64,000 nucleotides of DNA from Halobacillus sp. Marseille-Q1614 (GCF_902809865.1 NZ_CADDWH010000001.1:2852001-2916000), one strand, 5' to 3'. Shown: positions 1 to 9,290, counted from the stretch's first letter. A program made the numbers and translations. Notes: generated by a model not told the origin, from the letters alone.

Positions 1-1638
1 ACCGATACTCTGCTCAAACGTTTTGGCGCCGAGACGCGGAATGTCCTTAAGCTGCCTGCGGCTTGTAAATTTACCGACTTCTTCTCTTTTCTTAATGACG
101 TTATTCGCTACGGCTTTACTTAAGCCGGATACATATTGAAGAAGTGATGGCGAAGCCGTGTTCACATTTACTCCTACCTGGTTTACGGCCGTTTCTACGA
201 CAAAGGTAAGGGATTCGTTGAGCTTCTTCTGCGTAACGTCGTGCTGATACTGCCCGACACCGATCGATTTCGGATCAATTTTCACGAGTTCTGCCAGCGG
301 GTCTTGGACGCGTCGGGCGATGGATACGGCGCTTCGCTCTTCAACCTTCAATTCCGGAAACTCTTCACGGGCGAGCTTGGAAGCTGAATATACACTTGCC
401 CCCGCTTCGTTAACGATCATATAAGCTGCTTTAAAATCATATGACTGAATCATATTGGCGATAAACTGCTCGGTTTCTCTTGAAGCTGTTCCATTTCCGA
501 CAGCAATCAGCTCTATCGGATATTTATCAAAATAGCCTTTAATCGTTTTCTCGGCACCTTTTACATCATTCTTTGGAGGAGTTGGGTAAATAACAGAAAT
601 ATCGAGTACTTTTCCTGTTTCATCAATGACAGCGAGCTTACATCCTGTTCGGTAGGCAGGATCGACTCCCAGGACAACCTTGCCTTTTAACGGCGGCTGA
701 AGCAGCAGGCTCTTTAAGTTGCTGGAAAATACTTCGATCGCCTGTTCTTCCGCTGTTTCTGATAACGAATTACGAATTTCCCTTTCAACTGAAGGCTGGA
801 TAAGACGTTTATAGCTGTCTTCAATCGCCATCTCCAGTAATTCACGAAGCTTGGCATCCGCTGATGGCTTAATTACTTTGTTTTTCAAGTAATCAATAAT
901 GCTGTCCTGCGGCGGGTTAATCGTTACTTTTAGCACATCTTCCTTTTCCCCTCGGTTTAAAGCCAGGATGCGGTGAGAAACAATGGAGCGAATCGGTTCC
1001 TGATATTCATAGTACATTTCAAAAATCGACTTTTCGTCTTTTTCTTTATCCTTCTCTTTGGCTTCAATTGTACCTGAATGGAAAGTCTTTTGTCTTATAT
1101 TCTCGCGATATTGAGGATCATCAGAAATCCACTCGGCTAAAATATCGTTCACGCCGGCAGTTACCTCTTCAACGGTATGTAACTCGTGTTCTTCGGAGAA
1201 AAACTCTTTCGCTTCTGCTTCATAGTCAAAAGGCTTTTGCTCCCATACTTTTAAAGCTAAAGGCTCGAGTCCTTTTTCCTTGGCTGCCGTAGCTCGGGTT
1301 CTTCTCTTTTGCTTATACGGCCGGTATAGGTCTTCCACTTTCTGCAGTTTAGCCGCGTTTTCGATTTCTTCTTTTAGTTCCTCTGTTAATTTTCCCTGCT
1401 CATCTATCAGCCGGGTTACTTCTTCTTTTCGCTGGGAGAGGTTCTCTACATAGTTCCACTGATCTTCTATCGTTTTTATCTGAACTTCGTCTAATCCTCC
1501 CGTTAACTCTTTTCGGTAGCGGGCAATAAACGGAACCGTGTTCCCATCTGCTAATAATTGAATCACTTGCTGTATAGGCTTTACGGCAATCCCGGTTTCT
1601 TTTGCCACTAACTGAATATGGTCCTGGTTTTCACTCAA
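1..1638 (-). CDS. tex: Tex, S1-domain RNA-binding transcription accessory protein (3' end outside window)
   Basis: The first 546 codons are present; the C-terminus (rest of the helix-hairpin-helix region and the S1 RNA-binding domain of this roughly 720-residue family) lies beyond base 1. The start is TTG at 1638, with GAGGAGG 7-8 bases upstream; no ATG fits. The N-terminal helical region has the Tex signature VPFIARYRKE, and the central YqgF/RNase H-like domain has GVDPAYRTGCKLAVID and the conserved VNEAGASVYSAS stretch. Tex binds RNA and interacts with the transcription machinery. It lies downstream of rsbX in the same direction, as ydcI does in B. subtilis, separated by a terminator. A TG-extended -10 (TGATACAAT) near 1680 could be its own promoter. 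Family assignment is very secure. Confidence 0.95.
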   Translation of the reverse strand, partial: MSENQDHIQLVAKETGIAVKPIQQVIQLLADGNTVPFIARYRKELTGGLDEVQIKTIEDQWNYVENLSQRKEEVTRLIDEQGKLTEELKEEIENAAKLQKVEDLYRPYKQKRRTRATAAKEKGLEPLALKVWEQKPFDYEAEAKEFFSEEHELHTVEEVTAGVNDILAEWISDDPQYRENIRQKTFHSGTIEAKEKDKEKDEKSIFEMYYEYQEPIRSIVSHRILALNRGEKEDVLKVTINPPQDSIIDYLKNKVIKPSADAKLRELLEMAIEDSYKRLIQPSVEREIRNSLSETAEEQAIEVFSSNLKSLLLQPPLKGKVVLGVDPAYRTGCKLAVIDETGKVLDISVIYPTPPKNDVKGAEKTIKGYFDKYPIELIAVGNGTASRETEQFIANMIQSYDFKAAYMIVNEAGASVYSASKLAREEFPELKVEERSAVSIARRVQDPLAELVKIDPKSIGVGQYQHDVTQKKLNESLTFVVETAVNQVGVNVNTASPSLLQYVSGLSKAVANNVIKKREEVGKFTSRRQLKDIPRLGAKTFEQSIG

Positions 1639-1696
1639 AACAAGTCCTCCTCAATAACTAGGTCTACTCTTTATTGTATCAAACATCGCACACTTA

Positions 1697-1740
1697 ATAA
1701 GGGACCTTATTCATGATTTTTCTTAGAATAAGGTCCCTTT
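1697..1740 (-). terminator. Terminator of the sigB operon
   Basis: A perfect 14-bp stem, AAGGGACCTTATTC at 1699-1712 pairing with 1726-1739, overlaps the rsbX stop codon and separates the stress operon from tex. Confidence 0.8.
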
Positions 1741-2338
1741 ATTTATACTTCATGGCGATGAGTGTCGTATCGTCATCAATGCTTTTGCCATAAAGCTCTT
1801 TATACTGTTGAGTCATCACATCTATATTTTTTGAGCTGATATGCTTCGCCGATAATTTCCGATCTTGTACTCCGTCAGAAAACATAAGAAACATCATCCC
1901 TCGTTCTGCCTTACCCCGGCTCACTCTCAGCTTTCTCGGATACCCTGCAAGATAACCAGCAAGAGGAATGTTCCGGCTTCTATTACCATCCTGATCAATG
2001 ATAATAATGCCGATATTCCCTATGGAAGAGTAAGAATAGGTCTGCTCCTTGAAGTCGATATTAAGTATGCCTAGCACTACCCCGCGTTTGCCGAGCAAAG
2101 CATTATTGCATTTCGTAATAATTGACTCAATTTCCAAATCCGGATATTTCTCGATCACGTCCATTACGGCCTGTGAAGAATCCTTCGCCAGCTCTCCGCT
2201 GCCTAAACCGTCAGCAATAGCACAAACAAACTTCTCATCGGTTTCCTTGTAGTAATAACTATCTCCACAAAAGTAATTTCCTTTTTTGGCTTTCTGATAA
2301 ATGGAGACAGCTACTTTTGCCGCTGCACCAGTGTTCAC
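1739..2338 (-). CDS. rsbX: RsbX, PP2C-type phosphoserine phosphatase (SigB feedback)
   Basis: 199 residues, PP2C/SpoIIE-like fold. In B. subtilis RsbX dephosphorylates RsbS and RsbR and so resets the stressosome after stress. Visible metal-site motifs are ADGLGSGELA near residue 43, FSDGVQD near 153 and DDDTTL near the C-terminus. The start is GTG at 2338, directly after the sigB stop, with GAGG 8 bases upstream inside sigB. It is the last gene of the operon and so would be co-induced by SigB through the promoter before rsbV, forming the negative feedback arm. Confidence 0.95.
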   Translation of the reverse strand: MNTGAAAKVAVSIYQKAKKGNYFCGDSYYYKETDEKFVCAIADGLGSGELAKDSSQAVMDVIEKYPDLEIESIITKCNNALLGKRGVVLGILNIDFKEQTYSYSSIGNIGIIIIDQDGNRSRNIPLAGYLAGYPRKLRVSRGKAERGMMFLMFSDGVQDRKLSAKHISSKNIDVMTQQYKELYGKSIDDDTTLIAMKYK

Positions 2339-3118
2339 TTAAAATGCCTCGACGGATTCTGCCTGTAAGGCTTCTTTTAGTTTACGAAGAGCTCGGCGCT
2401 GAAGGCGAGAAACATGCATTTGTGAAATACCGAGCCTCTCCCCGGTATCTTTTTGGCTCAAGTTCTCAAAATAGGTGCACTGCAGAATTTCCTGTTCACG
2501 TTCACTAAGTATCGGCAGCACTTTTTGAAGGAGCATTTTCTGATCGATTTGATCATAGCCGCCTTCAGGATTTCCGATAAGATCAAGAATCGTCACAGTG
2601 CTTCCATCAGAATCGGCTTCGATTTTACGATCCACGGAAAGAGCCTTATAACTTTTGCCCATCTCCATCGTCTCCAGGACATCTTCTTCAGAAACCCCGA
2701 TATAATCAGCGATTTCCAATACCGAAGGAGACCGCTGCAGGTCACTGGTCAGTTCTTCTGCGGCTTTCTTAATCTTAGGTCCTAGTTCTTTAATGCGCCG
2801 GGGAACATGGACACTCCACGTTTTATCTCTGATAAATCGTTTAATCTCCCCGATGATCGTCGGAATCGCAAAGGACTCAAAGGACTTCCCGAACTCCGGG
2901 TCATAGCGGCGGATAGCGGCCAGCAGACCAAGCATTCCGACTTGCACCAGATCCTCATGAATCGTACTGTTTTTTGAATATTTACGGGCGATGGACTCCA
3001 CTAAATCATTATAGGTTAAGACAACTTTTTCTTGAATTTCTTCATCTTTAGGATTTTCTTGTAAATACGCGATCCACTCGTAAACCTCATCATTATGATG
3101 TTGAGATCTGGTCGCCAT
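2339..3118 (-). CDS. sigB: RNA polymerase sigma factor SigB (general stress)
   Basis: About 259 residues with sigma-70 regions 2, 3 and 4: the region 2 segment around LVQVGMLGLLAAIRRYDPE, the region 2.4/3 segment FESFAIPTIIGEIKRFIRD, and a region 4 helix-turn-helix ending in ISQMHVSRLQRRALRKL. SigB directs the general stress regulon and is held by RsbW. I chose ATG 3118, preceded by GAGGTGG at 7 bases, over an in-frame ATG 15 bases upstream that lacks a ribosome site. The chosen start lies inside rsbW, so the genes overlap by 26 bases as expected for translational coupling. Confidence 0.97.
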   Translation of the reverse strand: MATRSQHHNDEVYEWIAYLQENPKDEEIQEKVVLTYNDLVESIARKYSKNSTIHEDLVQVGMLGLLAAIRRYDPEFGKSFESFAIPTIIGEIKRFIRDKTWSVHVPRRIKELGPKIKKAAEELTSDLQRSPSVLEIADYIGVSEEDVLETMEMGKSYKALSVDRKIEADSDGSTVTILDLIGNPEGGYDQIDQKMLLQKVLPILSEREQEILQCTYFENLSQKDTGERLGISQMHVSRLQRRALRKLKEALQAESVEAF

Positions 3119-3566
3119 CTTGACCCACCTCATTTTCCTGAAGGTATTTTGTCATCAGGACAATAACGCCGTATTTGCTGTTGATTTCTACTTTATCCAT
3201 TAATGCGTCAATTAGGAATAGGCCAAACCCGCCTTCCCGCAGTTCGCCGATATCGTCATTATGTTTGTACGGTCCGATATCCTCTTTAATTTCACCAAGG
3301 TTAAAGCTTCCACCATGGTCGGCAACCATTACTTCCAGGCGGTCTTTATAAATTCCAAAGCCAATAGTAATCTCACCTTCGCCTGTTTCCTTATATGCGT
3401 GCTTCACAGCATTTGTGATCGCTTCAGAAATCGCTACTTTAAGATCTTCAATTTCCTCATAGCCAAACCCCATACGGTTTGCAATTCCAGAGGTGCTTAA
3501 GCGGACAACACCAACATATTCAGCTTTAGCAGGAACTTTAACCTCTACAAAATCAAATGGTTCCAT
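3093..3566 (-). CDS. rsbW: RsbW, anti-sigma-B factor and serine kinase
   Basis: 157-residue GHKL ATPase/kinase. It binds and inactivates SigB, and phosphorylates RsbV on serine. The N-box is visible as EAITNAVKHAY near residues 46-56, followed by VADHGGSFNLG (G1 box) and GGFGLFLIDALMDKVE (G2 box). ATG 3566 follows the rsbV stop by two bases, with AAGGTGG upstream, and the gene end overlaps sigB. Placement between rsbV and sigB is diagnostic. Confidence 0.96.
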   Translation of the reverse strand: MEPFDFVEVKVPAKAEYVGVVRLSTSGIANRMGFGYEEIEDLKVAISEAITNAVKHAYKETGEGEITIGFGIYKDRLEVMVADHGGSFNLGEIKEDIGPYKHNDDIGELREGGFGLFLIDALMDKVEINSKYGVIVLMTKYLQENEVGQDGDQISTS

Positions 3567-3568
3567 GA

Positions 3569-3898
3569 TTACATTCCACCTTGTACTTTATTATCAATGT
3601 CCATAATCTCGGTTAACCCAGTGATTTTAAACAAACGGTATACTCGGTCCTGCATGTTAATAAGCTGTAAAGAAGTGTTGTGCTCCTTTGTAGACTTAAG
3701 AGCGCTGATGAAAACTCCAAGCCCTGTAGAATCCATATAGTTTACATCCTGAAGGTCTACTTCAACTGTTTGGCCTTCTTCTTTTGTAAGGGGTAAAAGA
3801 GTGTCTTTCAGCTTAGGTGCTGTAAAGGCATCCACTTCCCCAGATAGCGCCACTGTGGCGATTTTTTCTTTATTCGTAACGTCGATAGTTAAGTTCAT
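3569..3898 (-). CDS. rsbV: RsbV, anti-anti-sigma factor
   Basis: 109-residue STAS-domain protein. Dephosphorylated RsbV sequesters RsbW and frees SigB. The phosphorylated serine is visible as S57 in MDSTGLGVF (S56 in B. subtilis). The ribosome site GGGGAGG lies 8 bases before ATG 3898. A SigB-type promoter sits directly upstream, so rsbV-rsbW-sigB-rsbX can be transcribed autocatalytically apart from the upstream genes. Confidence 0.96.
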   Translation of the reverse strand: MNLTIDVTNKEKIATVALSGEVDAFTAPKLKDTLLPLTKEEGQTVEVDLQDVNYMDSTGLGVFISALKSTKEHNTSLQLINMQDRVYRLFKITGLTEIMDIDNKVQGGM

Positions 3899-3944
3899 CT
3901 CATATGCCTCCCCTTGTAACTTAAAAAAGTCCAGTAGAATAAAA

Positions 3945-3970
3945 GTACCCGGTGCACCTTTATTTTAAAC
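3945..3970 (-). promoter_or_regulatory. SigB-dependent promoter of rsbVW-sigB-rsbX
   Basis: On the minus strand GTTTAA (3965-3970) and GGGTAC (3945-3950) are separated by 14 bases, nearly matching the SigB consensus GTTTAA-N12-15-GGGTAT. The -35 element contains the rsbU stop codon. This is the same position as the autoregulatory promoter of B. subtilis. Confidence 0.9.
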
Positions 3971-4975
3971 CTTCCTCTTCAAAATTATTAAAGTAAAATC
4001 GTCACGCAAATAAAAATCCTGCAGCCTCTCAAAATGCTTGTACACCTGCTCTACTGTTTCCTGAGCGGAAAGGTGGGCATACTGTTTAATGATCTCCAGC
4101 ACTTCATCCTCTTCAATGAAGCGGTCGCCCTGCCTGCATTCAGTAACTCCGTCTGTAAGCAGGATTACCATATCACCTTCGTGCACCTGTTTTGAGCATT
4201 GTTCATACGTGGCTTCTGAAGAAACACCAAGCACCAATCCGGAAGCATCAATCTCTTCAAATTCGTCCTTTTTACTGTTGTAGTAGTAGCCTGGTTCATG
4301 GCCAGCTGATGAAAAACGAAATACGTGATCACGGATATCATACAAGCCGTAAAACATCGTAACAAACATACTGGAATCCACATTTCGCTCAACCACTCGA
4401 TTTAAGCTGCCCAGAATGACACCGGGGTCCATCAAATTCTCAGGAAAACTATCCATCGAATATTTGATCATGGACATACACAGCGCAGCTGGTACACCTT
4501 TCCCTACTACATCGGCAATCGCGATACCAAGCGAACCGTCTTCATCTTTAACAAAATGGTAGTAATCCCCATTCATCTGCTTCGAGGGAACGCTTATTGC
4601 GCCTAGGTCCAGGCCGTCAAAATCAGGTTTTTCCGTAGCAAGAAGCGTCTGCTGCATATTGGCAGCAACAGAAATTTCAGATTTAAGCTCGAGCTGTCTT
4701 TCCCGGAGGGACTGATACTCCTGATAAGCGAGCCCATAAGAAATCATCGTTTCTAACAAAAAGTCCAGTGAAGCCTGAATATATTCAGGCATTTCCGGGT
4801 ATAGGTCCTGTAAGGACTCAATATGAACATTAATAATCTCTTCAGGAGAAATGTTCTGCTGCATCGAATGCTTGCTGAATTGTTCGGCCTGATAAAGAGC
4901 CTGCTCATCTTTTGTTTTTATATATTGATGCATTAATTCTTTATAATTTTCCAGATCGAGTTTAAGCGTACTCAT
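3965..4975 (-). CDS. rsbU: RsbU, RsbT-activated PP2C phosphatase
   Basis: 336 residues: an N-terminal helical RsbT-binding domain (about 1-110) followed by a PP2C/SpoIIE-type phosphatase domain. It dephosphorylates RsbV-P when bound by RsbT. Phosphatase motifs include MNGDYYHF, IADVVGKGVPAAL, FSSAGHEPGYYY and LLTDGVTE. ATG 4975 has GAGGAGGG upstream and lies 12 bases after rsbT. It ends in the SigB promoter of the next gene. Confidence 0.96.
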   Translation of the reverse strand: MSTLKLDLENYKELMHQYIKTKDEQALYQAEQFSKHSMQQNISPEEIINVHIESLQDLYPEMPEYIQASLDFLLETMISYGLAYQEYQSLRERQLELKSEISVAANMQQTLLATEKPDFDGLDLGAISVPSKQMNGDYYHFVKDEDGSLGIAIADVVGKGVPAALCMSMIKYSMDSFPENLMDPGVILGSLNRVVERNVDSSMFVTMFYGLYDIRDHVFRFSSAGHEPGYYYNSKKDEFEEIDASGLVLGVSSEATYEQCSKQVHEGDMVILLTDGVTECRQGDRFIEEDEVLEIIKQYAHLSAQETVEQVYKHFERLQDFYLRDDFTLIILKRKV

Positions 4976-4987
4976 CGTATCCCTCCT

Positions 4988-5389
4988 CTACCGGAGCCAT
5001 TTAACGACTTTGATTTCCGTCCCCTTGCCATACTCTGAGAATATATTAAAATCATCCATTAATCGTTTAACTCCGGGCAATCCCGCTCCCAGTCCTCCAG
5101 AAGTGGAAAAGCCGTCTTCCATTACTTGGTTTAATTCTTTAATCCCCGGGCCATCATCCATCGCAATAATTGTAATCCCTTTTTGATTCATATCTTCAAT
5201 CGGTTCAAAGCAGATCTTTCCTGTCCCAGCATACAAATAAATATTTCTTGCTAATTCAGAAATTGCAGTAGCAATCCTTGCCTGGTCGACTGTTCCAAAA
5301 CCAATTTTTCTGGCAATGTCGCGCCCAAGCTGTCTTGCTCCTACAATATCCCACTCTTTTTTGATATTGACACAGGATTGGATGTCCAT
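4988..5389 (-). CDS. rsbT: RsbT, serine/threonine switch kinase
   Basis: 133 residues from ATG 5389, the same length as B. subtilis RsbT. It phosphorylates RsbS and RsbR in the stressosome, then leaves to activate RsbU. GHKL motifs are visible: ELARNIYLYAGTGKI, DDGPGIKEL and the near-invariant GFSTSGGLGAGLPGVKRLMDDF. A GTG two codons upstream overlaps the rsbS stop, but GGAGGAG 5 bases before the ATG and alignment with known RsbT favour ATG 5389. Confidence 0.96.
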   Translation of the reverse strand: MDIQSCVNIKKEWDIVGARQLGRDIARKIGFGTVDQARIATAISELARNIYLYAGTGKICFEPIEDMNQKGITIIAMDDGPGIKELNQVMEDGFSTSGGLGAGLPGVKRLMDDFNIFSEYGKGTEIKVVKWLR

Positions 5390-5391
5390 AC

Positions 5392-5748
5392 TCACTCCTC
5401 CAATTCCTGACGAAGTTTTATCAGTCCTTGTTCTAAATCTAGTGCAGTTGGGACATCCTGCATATGAATTCCAAGGTCAATTAATGTCATTGCAACAGCA
5501 GGCTGAATACCTGTGAGGACCACTTTTGCCCCCATTAGATCAGACATTGTTACTACATCACCTAGAACCTTGGCGATAAAGGAATCAATAATGTCTACAG
5601 AGGTTAAGTCAATAACCACTCCTGTAGATCCGCTCTCGTGAATTTTACTCAATAAATCTTCCTGAAACTGAATAGCCGTCTGATCATCCAAATCAATCTG
5701 AATAGAAATTAGTAAATAGTTATGGAGCTTTAAAATTGGTATTCTCAC
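5392..5748 (-). CDS. rsbS: RsbS, stressosome scaffold STAS protein
   Basis: 118 residues, a single STAS domain beginning [12 protein letters not shown]. RsbS forms the stressosome core with RsbR proteins and is phosphorylated by RsbT, at S56 in [11 protein letters not shown] here (S59 in B. subtilis). I prefer GTG 5748, which has GGGAG 8 bases upstream; a GTG three codons earlier (5757) overlaps the rsbR stop and has no ribosome site of its own. Confidence 0.95.
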   Translation of the reverse strand: MRIPILKLHNYLLISIQIDLDDQTAIQFQEDLLSKIHESGSTGVVIDLTSVDIIDSFIAKVLGDVVTMSDLMGAKVVLTGIQPAVAMTLIDLGIHMQDVPTALDLEQGLIKLRQELEE

Positions 5749-5753
5749 TGTTA

Positions 5754-6623
5754 TCACTCCCTGTCCAGAGAATCAATTAGCTTTTCTATATCTTTTTCTT
5801 TGTCTTGTGTCTGTTCAATGGTGCGGTTAGTTAATTCCAGGGCAGTTTGGAATCCTTTTCGGAGTGAGCTCTTCGTCGGGAATTTCCCAAGGTCAATGCC
5901 CAGGTTCACAATCGTCTGCGCAATTTCCGGACGGATGCCCACTAAGATACAGCGGGAACCAATCAAGCGAACCGCTTCGGCTGCCTGAATAATGTGATGA
6001 GCCACCATAGTATCTACAACAGGAACACCTGTAATATCAATTAACACAACTTCAGCATTATGCTTAATCACACCATCTAACAGGTTCTCCATGATAAGTT
6101 TAGCTCTTTCTGTGTCAATGGTGCCAATCAAAGGCATGATTGTAATGTTTTCCATTACCGGAATTAACGGAGCTGACAGTTCTTGAAGAGCTACTCTCTG
6201 CAAGGACACGATGTTTTCCCAGCTTCCAGAAAATTCGTTCACGAGCTTATTAATAACGGGATCTACCCAGTTATCGACCTGGCGCAGAATTTCACCGAAA
6301 TATTTTGAATCGACTTGATCTGATCTTTGTAAGATAAATTCAGTAATTACACGGCGAAACACTTGCATGCCATCCGTTAAGTAACTGAGCGGCCACCCTA
6401 AATTAATCAGGCGTTCTGAAAAGTCTTCCAGGTCGGAAGAGACACCGTTCTTTTCAATACTGGAAAAGATCACATTCACGAATTCTCTATTTGTATTTTC
6501 GAAAAGCTCGTCCGATATTGATGATGTATAATCACTGGATTTCTTGCTGTTTACTTCTTCTAGCCACATTTTCACGATGTCATCGCTATGTTCGATAACC
6601 ATCCCTTTTAATCTCTTGTCCAT
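5754..6623 (-). CDS. rsbR: RsbR, stressosome sensor protein
   Basis: 289 residues. An N-terminal all-helical globin-like sensor domain (about 1-140) forms the stressosome turrets; a C-terminal STAS domain (about 150-275) packs with RsbS in the core. Both RsbT phosphorylation sites known from RsbRA are conserved at identical numbers: T171 (in IDTERAK) and T205 (in [10 protein letters not shown]). The C-terminus has a charged tail longer than the 274-residue B. subtilis protein. It is first in the stress operon; the AT-rich stretch 6640-6760 must hold its promoter, but no strong match stood out. Confidence 0.95.
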   Translation of the reverse strand: MDKRLKGMVIEHSDDIVKMWLEEVNSKKSSDYTSSISDELFENTNREFVNVIFSSIEKNGVSSDLEDFSERLINLGWPLSYLTDGMQVFRRVITEFILQRSDQVDSKYFGEILRQVDNWVDPVINKLVNEFSGSWENIVSLQRVALQELSAPLIPVMENITIMPLIGTIDTERAKLIMENLLDGVIKHNAEVVLIDITGVPVVDTMVAHHIIQAAEAVRLIGSRCILVGIRPEIAQTIVNLGIDLGKFPTKSSLRKGFQTALELTNRTIEQTQDKEKDIEKLIDSLDRE

Positions 6624-6782
6624 GATAAACCTCCACGTTATTAACCAGTCTTGTTTATTCCCGTTCAGAGTTATACAAATATAATATTAACAAATTTGCT
6701 GTATTAAATATACTAATTACTTCTATTTTATACTTTTTCCTATATCTTCGCCAACCGAATATGTTTTTTCAATTATTTGCCA

Positions 6783-6920
6783 CTGAACAAAGGCTTAAAG
6801 CGCCCTGGTAGACACAAAACGCATAAGCAAAACGGCCGGAGGAAGGTGACCTTCCCTTCCGCAGGGCGGATTGCTTATGACGCAGTGTCTGAGCGCTGGA
6901 GCTCGATGTCGCTCTTTTAA
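6783..6920. repeat. Long imperfect palindrome (repeat family B) in the rsbR-mazF gap
   Basis: Two arms of about 50 bases fold back on each other, with the matched blocks AGCGC, AGACAC, ATAAGCAA and GGAAGG. One end carries AGCGCTGGAGCTCGAT, which I recall as typical of intergenic repeats in bacilli. No protein-coding signal is present. The remaining gap (6624-6782 and 6921-6960) holds only AT-rich sequence. Confidence 0.6.
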
Positions 6921-6962
6921 ACATATATATCCACAGCTTGGAATTTTATAATTTCCTAGACG

Positions 6963-7001
6963 ACAAAAAACAAAGCTGCCGTATTTTGCGGCAGCTTTGT
7001 T
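6963..7001 (-). terminator. Terminator after mazF
   Basis: A 13-bp perfect stem (6969-6981 with 6989-7001) is followed on the minus strand by six T. It includes two bases of the mazF stop codon. Confidence 0.85.
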
Positions 7002-7350
7002 AAAAGTCAATCAGTCCTAGGCTGATCTGTAACGCTTCATTGACCTGTTTCATCATCGGTTCATCTAGCTGTGTAATTTTATCGGTCAAACGCTGTTTAT
7101 CAATCGTCCTGATTTGTTCCAATAGGATAACAGAATTACGTTCAAAACCATATTTCTTTGCATCGATTTCAACGTGTGTGGGAAGTTTGGCTTTTTGGAT
7201 TTGTGCAGTAATCGCGGCGATAATTACTGTGGGGCTGAAACGATTCCCGATATCATTTTGCAGGATAAGTACAGGGCGCACTCCTCCCTGTTCGGATCCC
7301 ACAACTGGGGACAAATCAGCGAAATAAACATCTCCTCGTTTGACTATCAC
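7000..7350 (-). CDS. mazF: MazF/NdoA endoribonuclease toxin
   Basis: 116 residues from GTG 7350, beginning [20 protein letters not shown], nearly identical to B. subtilis NdoA (EndoA), which cleaves mRNA at UACAU. Catalytic residues R25 (GGVRPVL) and T48 (AAITAQ) are present. A GTG three codons upstream overlaps the mazE stop, but GGGGTG 8 bases before GTG 7350 and the family length favour the shorter form. It lies directly downstream of its antitoxin and upstream of rsbR, the conserved arrangement. Confidence 0.96.
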   Translation of the reverse strand: MIVKRGDVYFADLSPVVGSEQGGVRPVLILQNDIGNRFSPTVIIAAITAQIQKAKLPTHVEIDAKKYGFERNSVILLEQIRTIDKQRLTDKITQLDEPMMKQVNEALQISLGLIDF

Positions 7351-7355
7351 CGATT

Positions 7356-7631
7356 TCACACCCCGCTCACTAGTTGCTCCAGGGTGTGATCTGCCTCCTC
7401 TTCGGCCTGAAACGCTTCTGAAGCGATGTTAAGATTAATTTTAGCCATTTCCATATAACCACGTCTCATAGATTCTCTAATATGGCGTTGTTTTTCTTCA
7501 CGCAGGTACATTTTCGTCGCTTTACACATGAAATCGCTCCGATCACTATTTTCATGTTGAACATGTCCATCTAATTCAACCAAAAGGTTATTCGGAATCC
7601 GAATGACAATCTCTCGCATACTGTCGGACAC
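7356..7631 (-). CDS. mazE: MazE/NdoAI antitoxin, ribbon-helix-helix
   Basis: About 91 residues. The N-terminal ribbon-helix-helix ([18 protein letters not shown]) binds the operator, and the C-terminal part, including [18 protein letters not shown] and [13 protein letters not shown], wraps the toxin. I chose GTG 7631 because GGAGG (7641-7645) lies 9 bases upstream; the ATG two codons earlier is too close to it. Its end nearly abuts mazF. Confidence 0.92.
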   Translation of the reverse strand: MSDSMREIVIRIPNNLLVELDGHVQHENSDRSDFMCKATKMYLREEKQRHIRESMRRGYMEMAKINLNIASEAFQAEEEADHTLEQLVSGV

Positions 7632-7689
7632 AACCATACACCTCCACCATCTTTTCCCAAAAGAAACCAGTCTACTTAAGTCCAATTTA

Positions 7690-7718
7690 ATCTTATCATT
7701 CGCCCGTGTCTATTGCAA
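7690..7718 (-). promoter_or_regulatory. SigA-type promoter of mazEF
   Basis: On the minus strand TTGCAA (7713-7718), a 17-base spacer and TAAGAT (7690-7695) stand about 60 bases before mazE. Confidence 0.6.
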
Positions 7719-7794
7719 AGGAGTCTTGGGTTTTTTTCGTGAAAGATGTAGCTTAGCGTCTGGAATTAAAAGGATTCCTGCACATTTTAAAAAT

Positions 7795-8952
7795 TTATAA
7801 GGAATTCTCTACTTCTACTATATGCCCGTTTTCCAAATACATGCGTGGAATTCGCCGACTGATCATACAAGGAATTTCGTAATTAATCGTCTCTAAATAT
7901 GCTGCTACATCGTCCGTGTGCACTTCATCATTCCCTTGCTTTCCAATTAATGTAACCTGACTTCCTGCAGAATATTCCTGATCGAGCTTAATCATGAACT
8001 GATCCATACATATCCGGCCGACAATGGGGTGTTTTTTTCCGCCCACTAACACTTCAAAACCCTGCAGCTTTCGAATCCAGCCATCGGCATAACCGACAGG
8101 AACAGTTCCGATCCATTCTTCCTCTTTGGCCTGATAAGTCGCCCCATAGCTTAAGCTTTCACCTGGCTCCACTTTCTTTACGTGGGTGAGTCTGCTTTGC
8201 AGTGAGAGAGCCGGCTTTAAATCGATAGGCTGTTCCTCTTTTACATCAGGAGATGGATACAGTCCATACATACTGATTCCAAAGCGGACGAAGTGTTTCA
8301 TCTGCTCTGGGAACCGCATGCTTGCCGCACTGTTTCCTGTATGCATTTCTACTTCATGCGGCCAGTCAGCCTTTAAGTGTTTCAGCATAGACTCAAAACG
8401 TTCGACCTGCTTATGGTAGTAGGAAGTATCGGTTTCGTCCGCTGTGGCAAAATGGGTAAATATCGCTTCGAGCTTTAGGTTTTCATTTTTCTTAATCTCA
8501 GCCAGCAGACGGTCCATTTCATCAGAAGAGCGAATGCCGATCCTCCCCATTCCCGTATCCCATTTCATATGGAGAAGCAGCGGTCTTGCAAATCCATTTG
8601 ACGGCAGTGACTGAAGCCATTCTTCCTGAAAGACGGTCACTGCGATACCATGCTCTGCAGCGAGCACGGCATCTTCAGGACGGGTCCAACCCATAACAAG
8701 GATTGGAGCCTGAATGCCGGCTTTTCTTAGTTTTAAAGCTTCATCGAGTAAAGCAACCGCCAGGCGCTCGGCTCCAGCCTTCAGAGCTTTTTTTGCCACC
8801 TGAATATCACCATGCCCGTACCCGTTCGCTTTTACTACGGCATAAATTCCTGTATCTTCTCTTAAACGTGTTTTAAGCTGTTTTATATTGTAATCAATAT
8901 GGGACAACTCTACTTCTGCCCATGTATCTCTGTAAAATTTCTCTGCTGACAC
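7795..8952 (-). CDS. alr: Alanine racemase
   Basis: 385 residues, the usual length. It is a PLP enzyme that makes D-alanine for peptidoglycan. The PLP lysine is K41 in YAVVKANGYGHG, and the second catalytic residue is the tyrosine in ESLSYGATYQ. The C-terminal domain has GRICMDQFMI. The start is GTG 8952 with AGGGGG upstream. It sits between the lipoprotein gene and mazEF, as alr (dal) does in B. subtilis. Confidence 0.96.
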   Translation of the reverse strand: MSAEKFYRDTWAEVELSHIDYNIKQLKTRLREDTGIYAVVKANGYGHGDIQVAKKALKAGAERLAVALLDEALKLRKAGIQAPILVMGWTRPEDAVLAAEHGIAVTVFQEEWLQSLPSNGFARPLLLHMKWDTGMGRIGIRSSDEMDRLLAEIKKNENLKLEAIFTHFATADETDTSYYHKQVERFESMLKHLKADWPHEVEMHTGNSAASMRFPEQMKHFVRFGISMYGLYPSPDVKEEQPIDLKPALSLQSRLTHVKKVEPGESLSYGATYQAKEEEWIGTVPVGYADGWIRKLQGFEVLVGGKKHPIVGRICMDQFMIKLDQEYSAGSQVTLIGKQGNDEVHTDDVAAYLETINYEIPCMISRRIPRMYLENGHIVEVENSL

Positions 8953-9128
8953 TATAAAAGCGCCCCCTGTTCTTATTCATATCTTTCTTATTATTGAATG
9001 TTAGAAAAAGCGTGTCAACTGCCAGGAGAACGGGAGCTGCTTAAACAATAACTTTGGATTAGTTTTTATTGTCAGCCTGACCAGAAAAATGGCTCTGTAA
9101 AACGACATTGTTAAAACATCCCAAAAAG

Positions 9129-9290
9129 AAAGGGAATTTGAGAGACTCCTGTTTAAAGGCGTCCTGCGCCCACGCAGTGAGGTCACGAGCGAGGAGACTC
9201 TAGTAAAGAGAAAGTTCGATTAAGTCCTGCGCCACTCGAACGCACTCAAGATCGTACGGGGCCGCAAAAAGCGAACAGGTTCCCCTTTTT
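9129..9290. repeat. Dispersed palindromic repeat, family A copy 1
   Basis: Contains GAGACTCCTGTTTAAAGG and CACGAGCGAGGAGACTC, matching the family core (see copies near 17.1, 19.4, 25.5, 30.1, 37.3, 58.9 and 62.7 kb). The inner part is longer than in other copies and probably rearranged. The rest of the 415-base gap between alr and the lipoprotein gene shows nothing recognisable. Confidence 0.7.
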
